Assembly (NCBI GenBank): GCA_037178675.1 | Contig: JAYMGJ010000226.1 | Span: 1-64,000, forward strand | Direction of reading: 5' to 3' | Origin: Scleroderma bovista | Taxonomy: Eukaryota; Basidiomycota; Agaricomycetes; Boletales; Sclerodermataceae | Length of the DNA: 64,000 nt | Part shown: one piece after another, positions 1 through 12,498 of the stretch | How the letters are laid out: each line of letters starts with the position of its first letter | Numbering within the stretch: position 1 is the stretch's first letter | Program-made: the position numbers and the translations under genes | Notes under the pieces: generated by a model | Told to the model about the DNA's origin: nothing | Database searches by the model: none | The model's input: only the letters and a program-made list of their open reading frames with translations

Positions 1-886
1 AGGTGGCGAACAAACGAATTTCCATAAAAGGAAGTTTCAAGGCGGGGTCAGGGCACGTAAGGTTTCACTTTCCAGGGGCAAGCAAAATAGCTACAAGACA
101 TTTATTATGGCCTGGAGACAAATATCAGCCTATCATATTCATGCATAACAGTGTACTTGCGTCGAAAAATGAAGTGATTACGCGGTGCTCGCCGGAGCGA
201 CATAGGCTGTAGACTGCAGTAAGGAAACCACAAGTGCGGTAAAACGGACGTTGCGGGTGACATTCTTTGAAAGCGGGGGATCGTTGCCCCCATTAAGGAG
301 TAGGAAACCACGAGGCATTCGTGGAGTTAAAGATATTCTGACGTCGAGGGGAATGCATTTTACAGTAAGAATCGACCCTAAAGAAATGGACAAGAGGGCT
401 CGTGCCTTTGGTCATTGTCACCTACTTAAGGCAAGGCCAATGTTCACGGTGCGGGAATGTGGGCATCTATTGCATTCCTCTCAGTTAAGGAAACATGAAA
501 AGGAAATCCCCACCCGCGGAAGTGACCAGCCCTCATTGACGACGTGACGACGCCACAGACTCCTTGGTACTGCCATAGGATGGATCCGTAATAGTAGTGG
601 TGTACATTTTATTATGCTTGAAGATCCGGATGAGGAACGGCACTGACAGTGAAATGTCTCATTGGGCGCCGTGTCAATGAACTCCACTGTCGATAAACCG
701 ACTCCGTTCTCCCGGTCGCTAGAGACAAGACTGGTTCATGAAATGATTGCAATTTGCCCTCCAGTCGCGACGCCGTCCGATGACTCGAGATGATCCGTCA
801 CGATCCGGTTATCCTGATTAGTTAACTGCCCATGGAACAGCAGAGGAAAGCGCTGTATTAGCTACCCATTGTAAGCTTTCGTGACA
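1..886. other. Left-edge stretch without a recognisable gene
   Basis: Only short overlapping open frames (up to about 98 codons) on both strands. None shows a recognisable motif, a chain of introns joining in phase, or a sensible start context. The last 100-200 bases should hold the promoter and leader of the NADH pyrophosphatase gene that begins at 887. No tRNA and no obvious repeat was seen. Confidence 0.5.
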
Positions 887-2467
<1,581 letters not shown>

Positions 2468-3096
2468 ACTAACACAGTATCACTTCTAGTGGGTAGCTGG
2501 TGCATCTTTATCACGCCACGAGGAATTCCTCTAGCACCCGACAGCCTTCCACTCATCATTCCTCGAACATGCGGCAATCAGTTAACAGACCCCAAGAAAA
2601 CTAGCTATGTTAGGCACTCGCGCACTGATCAGCGCGACAACTATTACCTTGGCCCGATCAGACGCCATGGGGAGTAATGACCCACGGTGATGACAATGGC
2701 AGAAGCGAGAGGGCACGACAACGGCAGACGATGACTCCGCCGAGCAGTTGGGCAGCCAGTGCTGCTACTACAACGCGACGATGGCGGCCTGTGGTGGGCA
2801 CGCTACCATTGTAATGGTGTAGGCGATACTGATGCTGCGGGAATCGGTCAGCCGACGTACGCACCAATTATCTTCGACTGCTTGTTCAACTAGCTACGAT
2901 AACTCTTGATCTCTGGTTTAGTTTGGGTACTGCATGTCTTCATCTGAATGGCAACTTTCTTACAATTGATGGTCTCCTTTTGTTCTTGGGAGTGCAAGGC
3001 CATACAGATAAAGTTTTGATAAGTTTTGGCAGTTTAATACAGCACACTGTGCTAATCATGGAGCAAGTACCTAATCAATTCAACAGGAAAGGCTAG
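2468..3096. other. Intergenic stretch between convergent genes
   Basis: About 630 bases between the 3' ends of the NADH pyrophosphatase (plus strand) and the CoA-binding protein (minus strand). It holds 3' untranslated sequence plus a GAC/GAT/CGA-rich patch (about 2680-2870) that resembles in composition patches near 8570-8650 and 9020-9180. No gene is supported. Confidence 0.5.
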
Positions 3097-3695
3097 TCAA
3101 AGCTGGGCCTGAACTAGTACCTTGTCGCCATCTCGCCACAAACATTCACCCTCCCAAAGAACTTGGTTTTCCATTCCATTCTCCTTGATGAAGTCAACGC
3201 ATGCAACATCAGAAGCCCCAGGTTGGATCCAGATGGAAGGGATGGATAGCTTCTTGGCTTGTTTCAGAATGTCCAAGGTGACCTAGTAGGGACAGATTGG
3301 TACTTCCTGCTTAGTGAACCTGGGACACCAAATGATGCAGTCTTATGATACCTTTGCTGGTGTGACAATACTAAGGGCAGTCTCAGTGGCCGACGGCAGA
3401 TCCGCAATGTTTCGGACAGTTCTGATGCCTTCCAGTGTGTCAACTGTCTGTAAAGGGGATTGAATCACAGCATCGACCACCACTGAAAATGAAGCGGACA
3501 GGGTGTACGGGAGTGACTAGCTTGTCCCGTGCGATATACCATTTAAGAATCTAGCAATGTGTGGTGAATAGCATGCCGCTTTCCTTAGATATCCGTCACC
3601 TTGTTACCCCACTTTGCTTCGTCAATCGATGCCCCAACGACTGCAAACCTGGGGAACGAAAGAAATGCTTTCTGCTTCTTCACTGAGCTCAACAT
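3097..3695 (-). CDS. CoA-binding domain protein (YccU-like)
   Basis: Small stand-alone Rossmann-fold protein related to the CoA-binding domain of succinyl-CoA synthetase; its biochemical role in fungi is not established. Model (minus): 3695-3600, 3550-3500, 3447-3352, 3282-3097, giving 142 aa, the usual length for this family. Visible motifs: the nucleotide-binding turn FAVVGASIDEAKWGNK (about residues 17-32), LVTPVHP, and the conserved segment SIVTPAKVTLDILKQAKK followed by IPSIWIQPGASD and a C-terminal block with the active-site-like cysteine position. The second intron removes a few residues usually present after HP (often HPKE...), so the 3500/3447 junction is the least certain. It diverges from the securin-like gene with 117 bases between start codons. 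Confidence 0.85.
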
Positions 3696-3812
3696 GATGT
3701 TGAACGCTGTTGTTGGTCGTGCGGGCCAAAGCCATCCAAAAAGTCATGTGACGAACACGCTCACGTGTTGGTTGCCTGTGCTCCTCGACCGCCACCTGGA
3801 CAGTGTCCAAAG
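3696..3812. promoter_or_regulatory. 117-bp divergent promoter (CoA-binding gene / securin-like gene)
   Basis: Lies between the start codon of the minus-strand CoA-binding gene (3695) and that of the plus-strand gene at 3813. Both genes must take their core promoter elements from this interval or from each other's 5' ends. No TATA box was recognised. Bidirectional use is inferred from layout alone. Confidence 0.5.
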
Positions 3813-5267
3813 ATGCTTGGTACACGTCCGACAGCTGTGTCGCTAGATGGTGATAGGCGAAATATCACCAAGACACCTGGGCGTGCACTTGCAAAGCCAC
3901 GAAGTGCATTGCAAGAGAATGCATGTCGTGATGTGCCGATGACGGTCAACGCCAAGGGAAAGAAGGTCATCCACAATACTCCTCTGCCACTGAGAACGCT
4001 ACGTGCGTTAATTGATTTGGTTAACGATATATATCTGAAATCGTACATTATAGAAACGGATCGTGTGCTGAAGGATGCTCCAGCCAAGCAAACACAAGTT
4101 TCAAAGCTCAGGGAAACACCTCTCATCCGCCCACTCGGTGACAAAACGCCCTTTCCAAATCGTACTGCCAACCAAGTCGTTCCTCCCTCATTTAGCTCTA
4201 AAACAAATCCTACTCTGCTCGATGGATCCCTCCGAACCAGTTCCACACGAAAGCATGATCGGCTTCCCAGAAGCGCGAGCAAGACTTTTGAGACACCAGT
4301 CACCAGTGGGAATCACTGGGACGTAAGCGACATAGATATCGAGATCGGAGGGGTGGTCGCAAACCAGTCCCTGGAAGAAGAAGACTACGACGAGGTCGAG
4401 TACATGCCCCCAAAAGTCGAGGGTGAGTCTTGTAGTCCATCTTCGCAAAACTGACTAATTTTCATGTTAGATATTTCGTATGAGCCGCCATTTGAGTTAC
4501 CTAATTATAGAGAAGTCGGCAAGACGCTCATAGCTCTGATTCGTTCGTTCCCTCTTGACGATAATCCACCGACCGTCCCTTCGTTTTCCAATGAGGTCTT
4601 GGAGAGTAAGAACGATGAACTTCCCCTGCCATCTATCGGTATGTCTACCTCGCAAACAATAGCATGAAAGTTCAACGAGTCCCCAGAGAGCGACGACCTT
4701 TTTGTTGAGGTGAAAGCTGAAGTAAAGGGATCAGTTAAAGCTCCTGAATCTGTACCTTCGCTTCGAAACCCCCAGAAAAAGAGCGAATTTCGTAACCTCA
4801 CAATTACCAAGACAGCTGCATGTATTTCCCGCTCGACGGTGCCTACATTGCGGAAGCTGTCAGCCATGTCTACACACCGCCTGCCACCAACAGGGCCAAG
4901 TCGACCAGCTCAGTCCACGTCACGTCCTCCATCAGCATGCATTCCTTCGTCAGCACGAGCTACTAGAGCATCCTCCGTTTTGCGTTCCAGATCGATAGCA
5001 CCCTCCCATACAAGCACGACGTCTACGCGAACTACATCTCTGACTCTCAATAAGTCGTCGATCACCCGGAATGCTGGGACGACGAATGGGACTACCAGTG
5101 GGTGGGCTCAGCCAAGATTCAGATCGAACAGTAAACCGCCTCCTAGTTCTATGTCAAAGTCAACGACTCGTATAGGAAATGGTGTTCTGGGGACGCCCAA
5201 GGATCTTGAGGGGTTGATCATATTCGAAGATACATGGGACATTGAAGAGTTTCGATTTGATGTTTGA
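3813..5267 (+). CDS. Disordered protein, candidate securin
   Basis: Model: 3813-4422, 4471-4638, 4687-5267 (452 aa). Mostly low-complexity Ser/Thr/Pro/Arg. Features that recall fungal securins, the inhibitor of separase destroyed by APC/C: N-terminal destruction-box-like RALAKPRSALQENA (about residues 25-38), an acidic stretch followed by EYMPPKVE, then YEPPFELPNYREVGKTLIAL (about residues 205-227), and an acidic/hydrophobic C-terminus, LIIFEDTWDIEEF. The EYMPP...PPFELPNY pattern resembles from memory the conserved middle of securin; this is inference, because securins diverge quickly and no alignment was run. The ATG at 3813 is the first in frame. It ends 114 bases from the convergent kinase. 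Alternative: an unrelated fungal-specific disordered protein. Confidence 0.55.
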
Positions 5268-5381
5268 AATTAGTTTTGGTGATGACACGAGTTACCCAGG
5301 TATATGTGAATGAATGTACTGTACATGTAGCGCGATCCGCTATGTCCAGCTGTTGGAATTCCCTTCGTCCTTTGAAGCAAC

Positions 5382-7530
5382 TTACCCGAATAAATATTGT
5401 TTGAGCGAGCGCATTGGCCATAATAAGTTGGATGACGTGGAGTCACCGTATGGCTCAACATCTAGGTATAATGGTCCACCCGCCCCCAACTGCCCGGTCT
5501 CAACTTCCCATTTCCATTCTGGCTCCAACGACGGAGAGTTAATATCTAGCTCGTAGGCCCTAAGTTCCATCCAATCCAAGGCTTGCTGGGACGTGAGGCG
5601 CTCCAGTGGTTTACTGACCCACAGCATCTCTGAAAAGCTCCGCATGTCAGGTGGTATATTAACACCGTCGAAACTTGGGCGAACGCCTCGTAGCAACCTC
5701 AGACTGATATCACGCCGGGAAAGCTTAGGAAATGGTGGTTCGCCCGCATAAATCTAAGCAACATTCGGTAAAACTCGAAAAGGAGCATGGCACTAAGCTC
5801 ACGTACGAAGTATATCGTACAACCCAGTGCGTAGATATCACATGCACGCTTGTTAATCTTATCGAAGTCTTGCTGTGCATTTGCATTATGCAGCTCAGGG
5901 GCCATATACTGCCAAGTTCCACAAATGCTGCGTTGAACAGACTCCATGTAAGCTTGGGTATCAAATGTAGTGGCCAGCCCAAAGTCTGTCAGGCATGCTC
6001 GACCCTTGTCGCTGACCAGGATGTTTTCCTTGGTTAAGAAATGAGTAAAACTGGAATTCACAATGAGATCAGTGAGTCAACGAACAGGTTTGAGGTCTCG
6101 GTGAGCCACATGTGGTTGCAAGGAATGGAGGTAGTGAAGACCCCTGGTGATGTCTAAAATCTACCAAATAAGGGAAAGAAACAGGACCGGACTGCTATGG
6201 CTTACTAGTGACGTGCGGTTTGCATTTTGGTTAAGAGCAAGGTAACTGGTCAGATTACCTTGCCTCATCCACGGGGAGACCAAGTACATCTGCATTCCAT
6301 CCCTATACACGCCATACAAAGGGACGCAATTTGGGTGGCGCAAGGACTTCCAAACGATTGCTTCGTTACAAAAGGCCTAAATCGTAATTTGTAGCCGTTA
6401 TCCAAGTAAAGGTACTGCCACGCACCCTTCGAGATTCCCCTGAGGATTCGTCAGATCTCGACAGGAGTTCCTTCACCGCAACGACGCGATTGCGGAAGGT
6501 CCCCTTATAAACGCAACCGAATCCACCCCGTGCATGTTCTTCGAGGTCACTAACCGATCCTATTGGGAGGGAAAGTGAGGTGGGATAACACCCGAAACGT
6601 TTCGTTATCTGGATCAGCGCGTTCAGGAGGCAACGGCGGAACCAATCTTCAAGGTCTTTGCTTGGGTCAAGAGATTGGATTACCGCATTCAACAGCTCTA
6701 CAAGGGGTGCGGCTTTGGTCTCTTCGACAATTGATATTTGATTTGACCCCTGTTCTGTGAGGGAAAGAGACACCATTGCTGCGAAATGTAGAACGTCGTC
6801 TCGTAGGAGCGTGGAGTTGCCAATGAGCTGTTCATTGCACGTATGTGTCCTCGAGCGCGGCTTCGTCTGGTGAGGGATGTGAGTTGAACTCGACTATCAC
6901 ACGGAATAACGGACCTCTTGCAACATGCCACCAAGCGTTGACAGGTACATGAGAGCGGTATCCAGGATGTTAACCTTTTTATTGTAACACTCGAGTCTCA
7001 CTATCGAGTCGAGCTGAAACAAGCGCTGAGAATCCGCAGCACATATCTTCAAGTGGGTGAAGGTAAATGCAACAAGACCCTGTAGTCAGAGACAGTGTTG
7101 TAACACATTTGTAGGTTGGGTAAGATTTAAGCACCCTCACCGGAAAAAGAAGTGTTTTCTGGATTTGTTCCAAGCAGATTTCCTTGGTAGCATTATCATT
7201 CCACCACTTAAAACCATGCACAAGGTCCGCAATGCGCTGCTTGACCTGTTCACAGAGCTGGTTAGCCAGTTTCCTGTGGTGGTGGAGTTGAGGGTCGGCT
7301 ACGCGCGGTTGGCCATCGATAGTGGTGTATTTAGGAGAGTCCTTGTTAGCTCGAAACCAGCAGGTAAATGAGTCTTGGAAAGAAGTTGAGGCTGGGGAAG
7401 GTGCGGGTTGCTTTGGGGATCGTTGGGCACCGCGTCGAGGATGAAGGATATGATCCCGTGCATGATTATTGAACTCCATTCGAGGGACCAAGGCATGGCA
7501 TTCATGGCATGCGATGGAGACGTCCGTCAT
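5382..7530 (-). CDS. C2H2-finger / tyrosine-kinase-like protein kinase A
   Basis: Model (minus): 7530-7141, 7079-6975, 6893-6426, 6376-6206, 6160-6086, 6028-5807, 5753-5382 (600 aa). Residues 8-27 fit a C2H2 finger, C-x2-C-x11-H-x3-H (CHECHALVPRMEFNNHARDH). A middle region without a recognised domain (about 60-280) is shared with the paralogue at 9.4-11.7 kb. The kinase domain runs from about 280 to 560: glycine loop RGGFGCVYKG (about 287-296), VAVK lysine (about 306), catalytic loop HRDLKPEN (398-405), DFG (418-420) and an APE-like APEL. All catalytic residues are present, so it should be active. The phrase PLYGVYRDGMQMYLVSPWM and overall pattern are those of the TKL-like kinases that are expanded in mushrooms. 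Substrates are unknown. Start chosen because the finger of both paralogues begins within a few residues of the first Met. Confidence 0.85.
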
Positions 7531-9398
7531 GTCACAGTGATTTAGTGGTGTACGGAGTTGATACGAACATACATGGTTTTATATCTGGCAAGCCTACTTG
7601 GCCGCCTTCAGAGAACAAAGTGCGCTAGTGTGTCCCTGACACCGCCTTGAGCACAGGACGGGCCCCCGGGGTGGGCGTTCAATATTTCAATCTTTGAAGC
7701 CTCCCCAGAATGGATAAGTATAGTGCTTTAGTCCTCACCAGTGCACCTATGATATTGCGCCTCCCTGTCATACCACGGCGTCAACCTGTGAGATCTCGCT
7801 TGTTAGCATAACAAGGCCGTCAGGAGATAAAAGCAAGTGATACGAAATACTACGGCAGCATGCGCTTGGGAATTAGGTATCCCTGTGGGTTCCAACGACG
7901 CGGCTTTGTGGTATTGTGTTGTTCCAAAAACAGATCAAGCACTTGAATATTTCCTTGATTCGTTGTGAGGTCGCTAGCCATGGTGCGGTACTAGTAAAAT
8001 CACCAATGGTAAACCTTGTCCCGTTCACTCCAAAGAATGTATTACTGACCAAGTAGTACATCGGGTTCAACGTTCAATACTGAGCTACGTGGCAATCGAT
8101 AATGAATTCTGCATTTCGTTACTGTGTTCCCAACCTCGAGCAGATTCAGCTACATGGCGAGCCTATCAGGTTCTGCTGCCAGAGACTACTATCAACTGCC
8201 AAATAACATCGTCCAATCCCCGCATCTTGCAAGGCTCCTATGATACTAATAGCGGAGGTGGACGATTGCCACCACCAATGTCGCACTTGTGTAACTTGGA
8301 CTATTCTCCAGCATATATCTAGATGGATGGACAGCTTGGAACGACTTGGTCGTTACAGTCATACAAGCACCAATGGTATCCACTCCTCCAACCCACGCAT
8401 CGTGGTCCAAGCCTCGCCCACGAATGCCCTCCAAGCCAGCACCAGCAACAACACCACGAATGTGTACCCAGTCGACCCCACGACTTGATCAGACTACCAT
8501 TCACGCAAACTGGCTGCACGATCGCCCAGCACTAGCACGATGGGGACCACCACTAAAGCCATGATGAGGTCCATCGAAGTGACCAGGACCACAGCCACGA
8601 CGACGACAGTCCCACCAGCACGATCACCACCTCTGCACAGCGATGATGACTGCAACTCGTGAGTCATCTAGTTTGAAATATTTTTGAGCGTTTTCTGGCA
8701 GTTTTATAGCCATTCTCGTGTTGTCCAACAGGCCTGGCGTGTGTGCAGTCTCCGGTGCCATCTGACTCATCCATTCGCCCTCTTGTGTCTCTAGCATGCT
8801 CATATGCATCATGGCACCTCTGCTGCATTCAGTTGGTTCATTGGTAGGTGTTTTCGTGTTTGCAGGTGTGTTTGACGTGTCTAGATATGTGCTCGATATA
8901 CATGCCCGTACGGACTCTCTGAAGGATTAACGGGACGACAAAGGTGAGTCATCGTCTTGCGATCTCTGGTATTGGCAGACACATTGACCCTCTGCAGCTG
9001 GTTGCACTCCGTCAACTCCAGAGTCAGCGCCGACGGCCTAGCGGCATGACGAAGTCGAAGACGGCAGCCAGCCTATTACCATTTTGCAGCGAAATGAGCA
9101 CGACAACATCGCCACCATGACCACCGCCGTGCAACTGGCAGCGCAACGATGTCGACGGTAGTCACCACCACCACATTTCTGGGGACACGCTATTGACACA
9201 CAGATAACTACATAGTCTGAGTAGCACAACTACGTGAGTAATCCAGGTTCCCTCCTGGGGTAAACTCAATGCAGTTCGTTAGTAGGAACCGGTTCATCTC
9301 TTAAGCAGGATCATCTGGACTGCAGGAGAGATCTTCGGATGAATGGATGTGTATTATATTTGGGTCGAGTGGTCGTGTTCGATGATCAAAACACAAAA
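7531..9398. other. Inter-kinase region with a kinase relic and simple-sequence patches
   Basis: About 1.9 kb between the two kinase genes. The segment 8106-8367 is a broken copy of kinase 3' sequence (own entry). Around 8370-8650 and 9000-9190 the DNA is rich in CCA/CAC/GAC triplets. A minus-strand open frame at 7873-8070 (65 codons) has no motif and is not called. The stretch 9190-9398 shows nothing recognisable. Confidence 0.5.
8106..8367 (-). pseudogene. Decayed 3' fragment of a third finger-kinase paralogue
   Basis: Plus-strand sequence here aligns by eye, with substitutions and small gaps, to kinase B at about 9500-9768. Shared anchors include CCTCGAGCAGATTCAGCTAC (8134 and 9541), TCTCCAGC followed by the splice-acceptor region (about 8307 and 9707), and GTTACAGTCATAC (about 8355 and 9756). 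It therefore carries the last coding exon plus the adjoining intron of a kinase. Homology stops at the exon-8 border, and the corresponding reading frame is broken by stops and indels. No upstream exons were found to the right of 8367. It is best read as the remnant of a partial tandem duplication; the parental copy is probably kinase B or a lost sister. Confidence 0.75.
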
Positions 9399-11697
9399 CT
9401 ACGCGGCAATGGGCCCGCACAACTCGAAGGGGCTTGTCGCAACACCCATTGATGTCAGAAAATCGAGGTCCCACTCCGGATCTTTACCCGTTCGCGAGCT
9501 GCGCATTTCGTTCTTAGCTCGTAACTTGTAGCCAACAAAACCTCGAGCAGATTCAGCTACAAGGCGGGCATCAGGGTCCTGTGTCCAGAGATTCTTTATC
9601 AGCTCCCAAATGTCATCGTCCAGTCCGTGCATCCTGCAAAGTTCCTGGTGTGGTCGCGGCGGGCGAATTCCATCACGAATGACACACTCCATCAACTTGG
9701 ATCGTTCTCCAGCGTATACCTAGATGTTGTGAGAAAAGGTCGGAACAACTTTACTGTTACAGTCATACCTGATAAATGACAATGCCGAATGCAAACATAT
9801 CACATCGGCGTAAATCGAAATTCCGGCGTTGCTCATCGCTTTGCGCCAAATACAACTCTGGAGCGATAAATCCGGGGGTCCCACCGACAGTCATACTTGA
9901 ATTTGCTTTGGTGCTGAAATCGCGTAGATTGGAGAGTCCAAAGTCTGCGATGCATGCACGACGGGTGCTTGTGACGAAGATATTGAACTATAAGTTCAGC
10001 AGGATGAGATAACCAGAATAAAATCAATGTGCCCAGGACTCACGCATGTCAGATCTCCGTGCACAATAGTAGGCTGCATCTTGTGCAGGTACTCCAGACC
10101 ACGTGCTATGTCATAAATCTAGACAAGTCCATACAGGTCGATCGAACAATGAGCTGATTGCACTCACCAGGGGTAGACGATCTACGCTAGGATGCTTTGA
10201 CAAGTAAACAGAGAGGTCGCCACGTTCCATCCATGGAGAAACGAGGTACAAATTACCATCGTCCCCTTTAAAGATACCATAAAATGGCAGGCAGTTGGCA
10301 TGATTCACGTTTCGCCATAACACAGCCTCATGAGCAAAATTCTGCGACGATTTTTATGAAATAAACTGATGAAAAATCGGTAGAAATCACCTTGGTCAAT
10401 TTGTCGTAGTTGTGCCTCTGGTCTTTTAGCTTCTTTAAAGCAACTGTGCGGCCAAGTAAAGAGCCCTTGTGTATGACCCCAAACCCTCCTTCACCATCCG
10501 TCTTGGCACATCCATCAACGCCCTTGATTTCCAGACGTGACGGGTAGACCAATGCCTTCCGCGTCAGGCGGATTACGGCGCTCAGGAAGCAAGGCCTATA
10601 CCATTCATCAAATTCGCATGGTTGAAGATCAAGCAGCTGTTATACGACATCCATGAGCACAACGAGCCCCTAACTGGACTGAAACCGTACCGCCTGCAGT
10701 AGATCTACCATGGACTGGCCGATGTCCTCGCTATCGTCGCTATTCTCAATTGTTTCGTAGAACGACTTCGCTCGGTCCGGATTCACAAGGAACGAAGCCA
10801 CTTGAGCCCCAAGGTGCTGTATGTCCAGAATGTGCAATTGATTGTTGCCCACGAGCCTCTGATTGCAAATGTGGCGATCAACGGGCGTCTGCAAAGCTCC
10901 TTCAGCCATTGGTGCGGAGCCAGAAGGAAAACACCTGCCTGTAGGTAAAGACTATAAAGGAAGTCCCGGATCTTAGCGTAGTGTACGATGCACCATTCTT
11001 CACTTCTCAGTTTATATGCTCGCATACTCATCTTAAAATGCCATAAACTGCGTGATCAGTGTTAGAGGTTATGATTTGTTAAAGGATGTCAAAGCCTTCA
11101 CCGATCGTCGTTGGGGGAACAAAGGCTAAGATGAAGGAAAACAAAGGTGGTCAATGCCTGGATGATCAGTTTAACCTCAGCCCATTATGTTCCCGAGAAA
11201 TCTGCAAGGCTTACCGGAAATACATGAACCGTACGGGCATAGTCGTAACACGCCTTTTGAACTCCACTGGGCAACCCATCAAAAGCGTCAACTATTTCGT
11301 GCACATCATATCTGACCGCCTTCTGCAGCGCCACAACTATTTTCTGAGGCTGATATGCGTGAACAGCCCGAGAACAGACCACATCATCGACGCGGACATA
11401 GTTAGATGGTTTGGCTGTATTGCTTTTCAACCAGTCGAAAAACACCTTGCCTCCCTCTTCCTTAATAGGTGTTGGGGCAGGCTTGGAAGGCGTTGCAATC
11501 TCTGCAGCAGCCTTGGGACGGACATTTGGAACATGTTTTGGTATTTCCTTGGGAGGGACAGCCATGGGAACGGCAAAAAGCCTAGGAAAGTTAGCCACAT
11601 CTATCGCTTTGGGGAATATATGTTTGCTCCTCATATGCGAGTTCAATGTATTCTGTGGTAGTAGCAAGTCGCAGCAGGGACATTTGATGTTCCTCAT
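9399..11697 (-). CDS. C2H2-finger / tyrosine-kinase-like protein kinase B
   Basis: Model (minus): 11697-11215, 11157-11102, 11047-11004, 10938-10691, 10636-10391, 10341-10168, 10118-10044, 9987-9769, 9719-9399 (621 aa). Same layout as kinase A, with two extra introns. The finger at residues 6-27 fits C-x2-C-x11-H-x4-H (CPCCDLLLPQNTLNSHMRSKH). The middle region aligns with A (for example CNQRLVGN against CNEQLIGN). Kinase motifs: GEGGFGVIHKG (about 325), VALK (about 345), catalytic loop HGDLTCFN (437-444) and ADFG (about 456-459). The Arg of HRD is Gly and the Lys two residues after the catalytic Asp is Thr; the Asp, Asn and DFG remain, so activity is possible but not certain. The exon with HGD is exactly 75 nt, like its counterpart in A. 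An in-frame ATG 38 codons upstream (11811) is possible but would place extra sequence before the finger. Confidence 0.83.
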
Positions 11698-12498
11698 ATT
11701 GCGTTTCAACGTGCTGTAGGAGGTGTTCTGAACGCTGGAAGTCAAGTGGGGGATGTTTTGATTGGGCTCGGGCGTGCTGTCTAGGAATTTATTGTGAATT
11801 ATTGTGAACAAAAGCAGGGCCTTCTGGAAATGAAGTTGCTGTGGGTCCCAACAAGGTGACCACCTGTATAATAGATGTCACTCCAACCGAAGAAGAATTA
11901 CAATATTTACTATTGTCAGGGATTATTGCTCAATCACTTTACACGCCTTTTGGCACTGCGTCTTACAGGAGCATTACTATTTGCTTGTAGAATTCCTTCC
12001 AGCAAAACGACAATTGGAAGATTATTACATAACTTGATGCGACTGCCCAAGTGCTGGAGCGCTGAACAATTGTAGTCGGCCAATCCATTCCCATTCGCAT
12101 GTCAATGAAAAGGCCAAATAGCAGCACTCGAGGCTCCATAGCCCAGAAAGAGAAAGATCAGTATGTATGGCACAGAGACACATTACACATGTAAGTCATT
12201 CGGCCGTCTCCGGCGGACCTTGCCGAACCAGTTAAAAAGGTGGCGCACTTTCAACTTTTCAACCTTGCCAGTTCTTATCACCCCTCCTCCACTGTCTTAC
12301 TCACGGGAAGGGGACATAAATGCAGGCATAGACAAACCGACAAGGGGCTTCGCTTTCGCTAGCAGCACTATGCCGTCCAAAGGGATAGCTATGATGGACT
12401 TCTAGATAGTGGTGAAAGCTACAAGGAAACCTGTCCTCTTCATTTATCGTTTGTGTAGATATTTCGTTATTGTCATAAATCTAAATGCTACTCTTGTG
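11698..12498. other. Intergenic stretch, no gene seen
   Basis: About 800 bases between the 5' end of kinase B and the 3' end of the Mio/Sea4 gene, both on the minus strand. It should hold the kinase B promoter and the Mio 3' untranslated region. Only short frames without motifs were seen. Confidence 0.5.

Noticed and set aside
7873..8070. 65-codon minus-strand frame beside the kinase relic
   Set aside because: Not similar to either kinase and without start or splice support.
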